This document shows positions 5,725 to 7,281 of a stretch of 7,281 nucleotides of DNA, piece by piece. The DNA is from Corallincola sp. Lineage in GTDB: Bacteria; Pseudomonadota; Gammaproteobacteria; Enterobacterales; Neiellaceae. The stretch's first letter is position 1, and each line of letters opens with the position of its first letter. A model generated the notes under the pieces. That model worked only from the letters and a program-made list of their open reading frames with translations. It ran no database searches and was not told the DNA's origin. The DNA lies in the NCBI GenBank assembly GCA_017998495.1, contig JAGOCY010000063.1, forward strand, positions 1 to 7,281. Reading direction: 5' to 3'. The translations under genes and the position numbers were made by a program.

Positions 5725-6341
5725 TGATGACGCCGCTGGAGCAGCTTGAATGTCACTGGCGGCAACTACCCCTGTTGCCGGTCGCTGTGGTCCATGACGT
5801 TGATGAAGCGATCGCCCTTGCTGACATGCTAAGTGCAGTAGGGGTGCCTATGGTTGAAGTGACCCTGCGTACGCCGCGGGCGCTGGCGGCCATCCGCGCC
5901 ATCCGCGAGGCGTTGCCCAACATGGTGGTTGGCGCTGGCACTGTGTGTGATCTGCGCCAGCTGGATGCGGCACGGGAAGCTGGCGCGCTGTTTGCGGTGT
6001 CCCCCGGTGCCACCACCGAACTGCTGGCCGCTGGCCAGAACTATTTGCTACCGGGTGTCGCTACGCCGTCGGAGATCATGGTGGCGCGCGCCGCTGGCTA
6101 TCGTCTGCTCAAGTTCTTCCCGGCTGCGGCCATGGGCGGCACCGGGGTGCTGAGTGCGATGGCCGGCCCATTTGCCGATGTGCGCTTTATTCCCACTGGT
6201 GGCATTGATGGTCGCAATGCCGCTACCTATCTGGCCCTGCCCAATGTGGCGGCGGTTGGCGGCAGTTGGCTGCTGCCCCGTCAGGCCACTCGCCGCAATC
6301 TGGAGAGCCTGCGCACGGCGGTATTGGCCCTGCGTCGTTGA
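5724..6341 (+). CDS. eda: KDPG/KHG aldolase (2-keto-3-deoxy-6-phosphogluconate aldolase)
   Basis: Eda cleaves KDPG to pyruvate and glyceraldehyde-3-phosphate, the last dedicated step of the Entner-Doudoroff pathway and of uronate catabolism. Many Eda enzymes also act on 4-hydroxy-2-oxoglutarate. The 205 residues fit this compact class I (beta/alpha)8 aldolase, slightly shorter than the 213 of E. coli. The catalytic set is intact: Glu45 and Arg49 in VEVTLRT, Thr73 in VGAGTV, and Schiff-base Lys130 in LLKFFPAAAMGG. The phosphate-binding segments SPG (93-95), PTGGI (near 157-161) and GGSWL are present. ATGATG at 5724-5729 gives two adjacent possible starts. The first overlaps the glk TGA by one base, and the second begins 2 bases after it. 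No separate Shine-Dalgarno is needed if translation is coupled to glk. Notably edd, the usual partner, is absent here. A terminator follows 49 bases after the stop. Confidence 0.96.
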   Translation: MMTPLEQLECHWRQLPLLPVAVVHDVDEAIALADMLSAVGVPMVEVTLRTPRALAAIRAIREALPNMVVGAGTVCDLRQLDAAREAGALFAVSPGATTELLAAGQNYLLPGVATPSEIMVARAAGYRLLKFFPAAAMGGTGVLSAMAGPFADVRFIPTGGIDGRNAATYLALPNVAAVGGSWLLPRQATRRNLESLRTAVLALRR

Positions 6342-6390
6342 TGATTTCGCGCTGGCGACAGTGCTGGTGCGCAGCATAACAGCCAACAAA

Positions 6391-6412
6391 AAGGCGACCC
6401 TAGGGTCGCCTT
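6391..6412. terminator. Bidirectional terminator between eda and gap
   Basis: AAGGCGACC and GGTCGCCTT are perfect inverted arms around CTAG, a 22-bp palindrome. The + strand continues TTCTTTAT, which suits the glk-eda transcript. The - strand continues TTTGTT, with the arm itself ending in TT, which suits gap. It lies 49 bases after the eda stop and 18 bases after the gap stop, so both convergent genes probably use it. Confidence 0.9.
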
Positions 6413-6430
6413 CTTTATATCGGCAAGCGC

Positions 6431-7281
<851 letters not shown>

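Overview
This is a dense stretch of core metabolism from a gammaproteobacterium of fairly high G+C. The proteins resemble E. coli FadE, PykA, HexR, Glk, Eda and GapA closely, with family motifs matching almost residue for residue. The layout (hexR next to pyk, divergent from Entner-Doudoroff genes) is of the kind seen in Shewanella, Aeromonas, Vibrio and relatives rather than in E. coli. An Aeromonadales-like organism is a reasonable guess, but the sequence alone cannot settle it. I see no insertion sequence, phage gene, tRNA, rRNA or CRISPR array.

Layout: (1) 1-846, the 3' end of a fadE-type acyl-CoA dehydrogenase gene on +, closed by a strong terminator whose loop holds a perfect TATAAT. 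(2) 986-1903, a ten-helix DMT/EamA transporter on +, substrate unknown. (3) 1932-1959, a perfect inverted repeat that terminates pyk and lies between two convergent genes. (4) 1978-3411 pykA and 3557-4417 hexR, both on -, in the order hexR then pyk. (5) 4418-4758, a 341-bp divergent control region with a clear HexR-type box. (6) 4759-5724 glk and 5724-6341 eda on +, overlapping by one base. (7) 6391-6412, a two-way terminator, then gap on -, convergent with eda and cut by the window end.

From pyk to gap the genes form one physiological unit. Glk makes glucose-6-phosphate. Eda splits KDPG into pyruvate and glyceraldehyde-3-phosphate, Gap takes the triose into lower glycolysis, and Pyk finishes at pyruvate. 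HexR is known in Pseudomonas and Shewanella as an RpiR-family regulator that responds to KDPG, which is the substrate of the Eda encoded across the divergent region. The upper Entner-Doudoroff genes zwf, pgl and edd are not in this window.

I found no evidence for an undescribed system. The parts most worth a second look are regulatory: the HexR box, a palindrome just after the glk -10, a GntR-type site between hexR and pyk, and a promoter nested in the fadE terminator.
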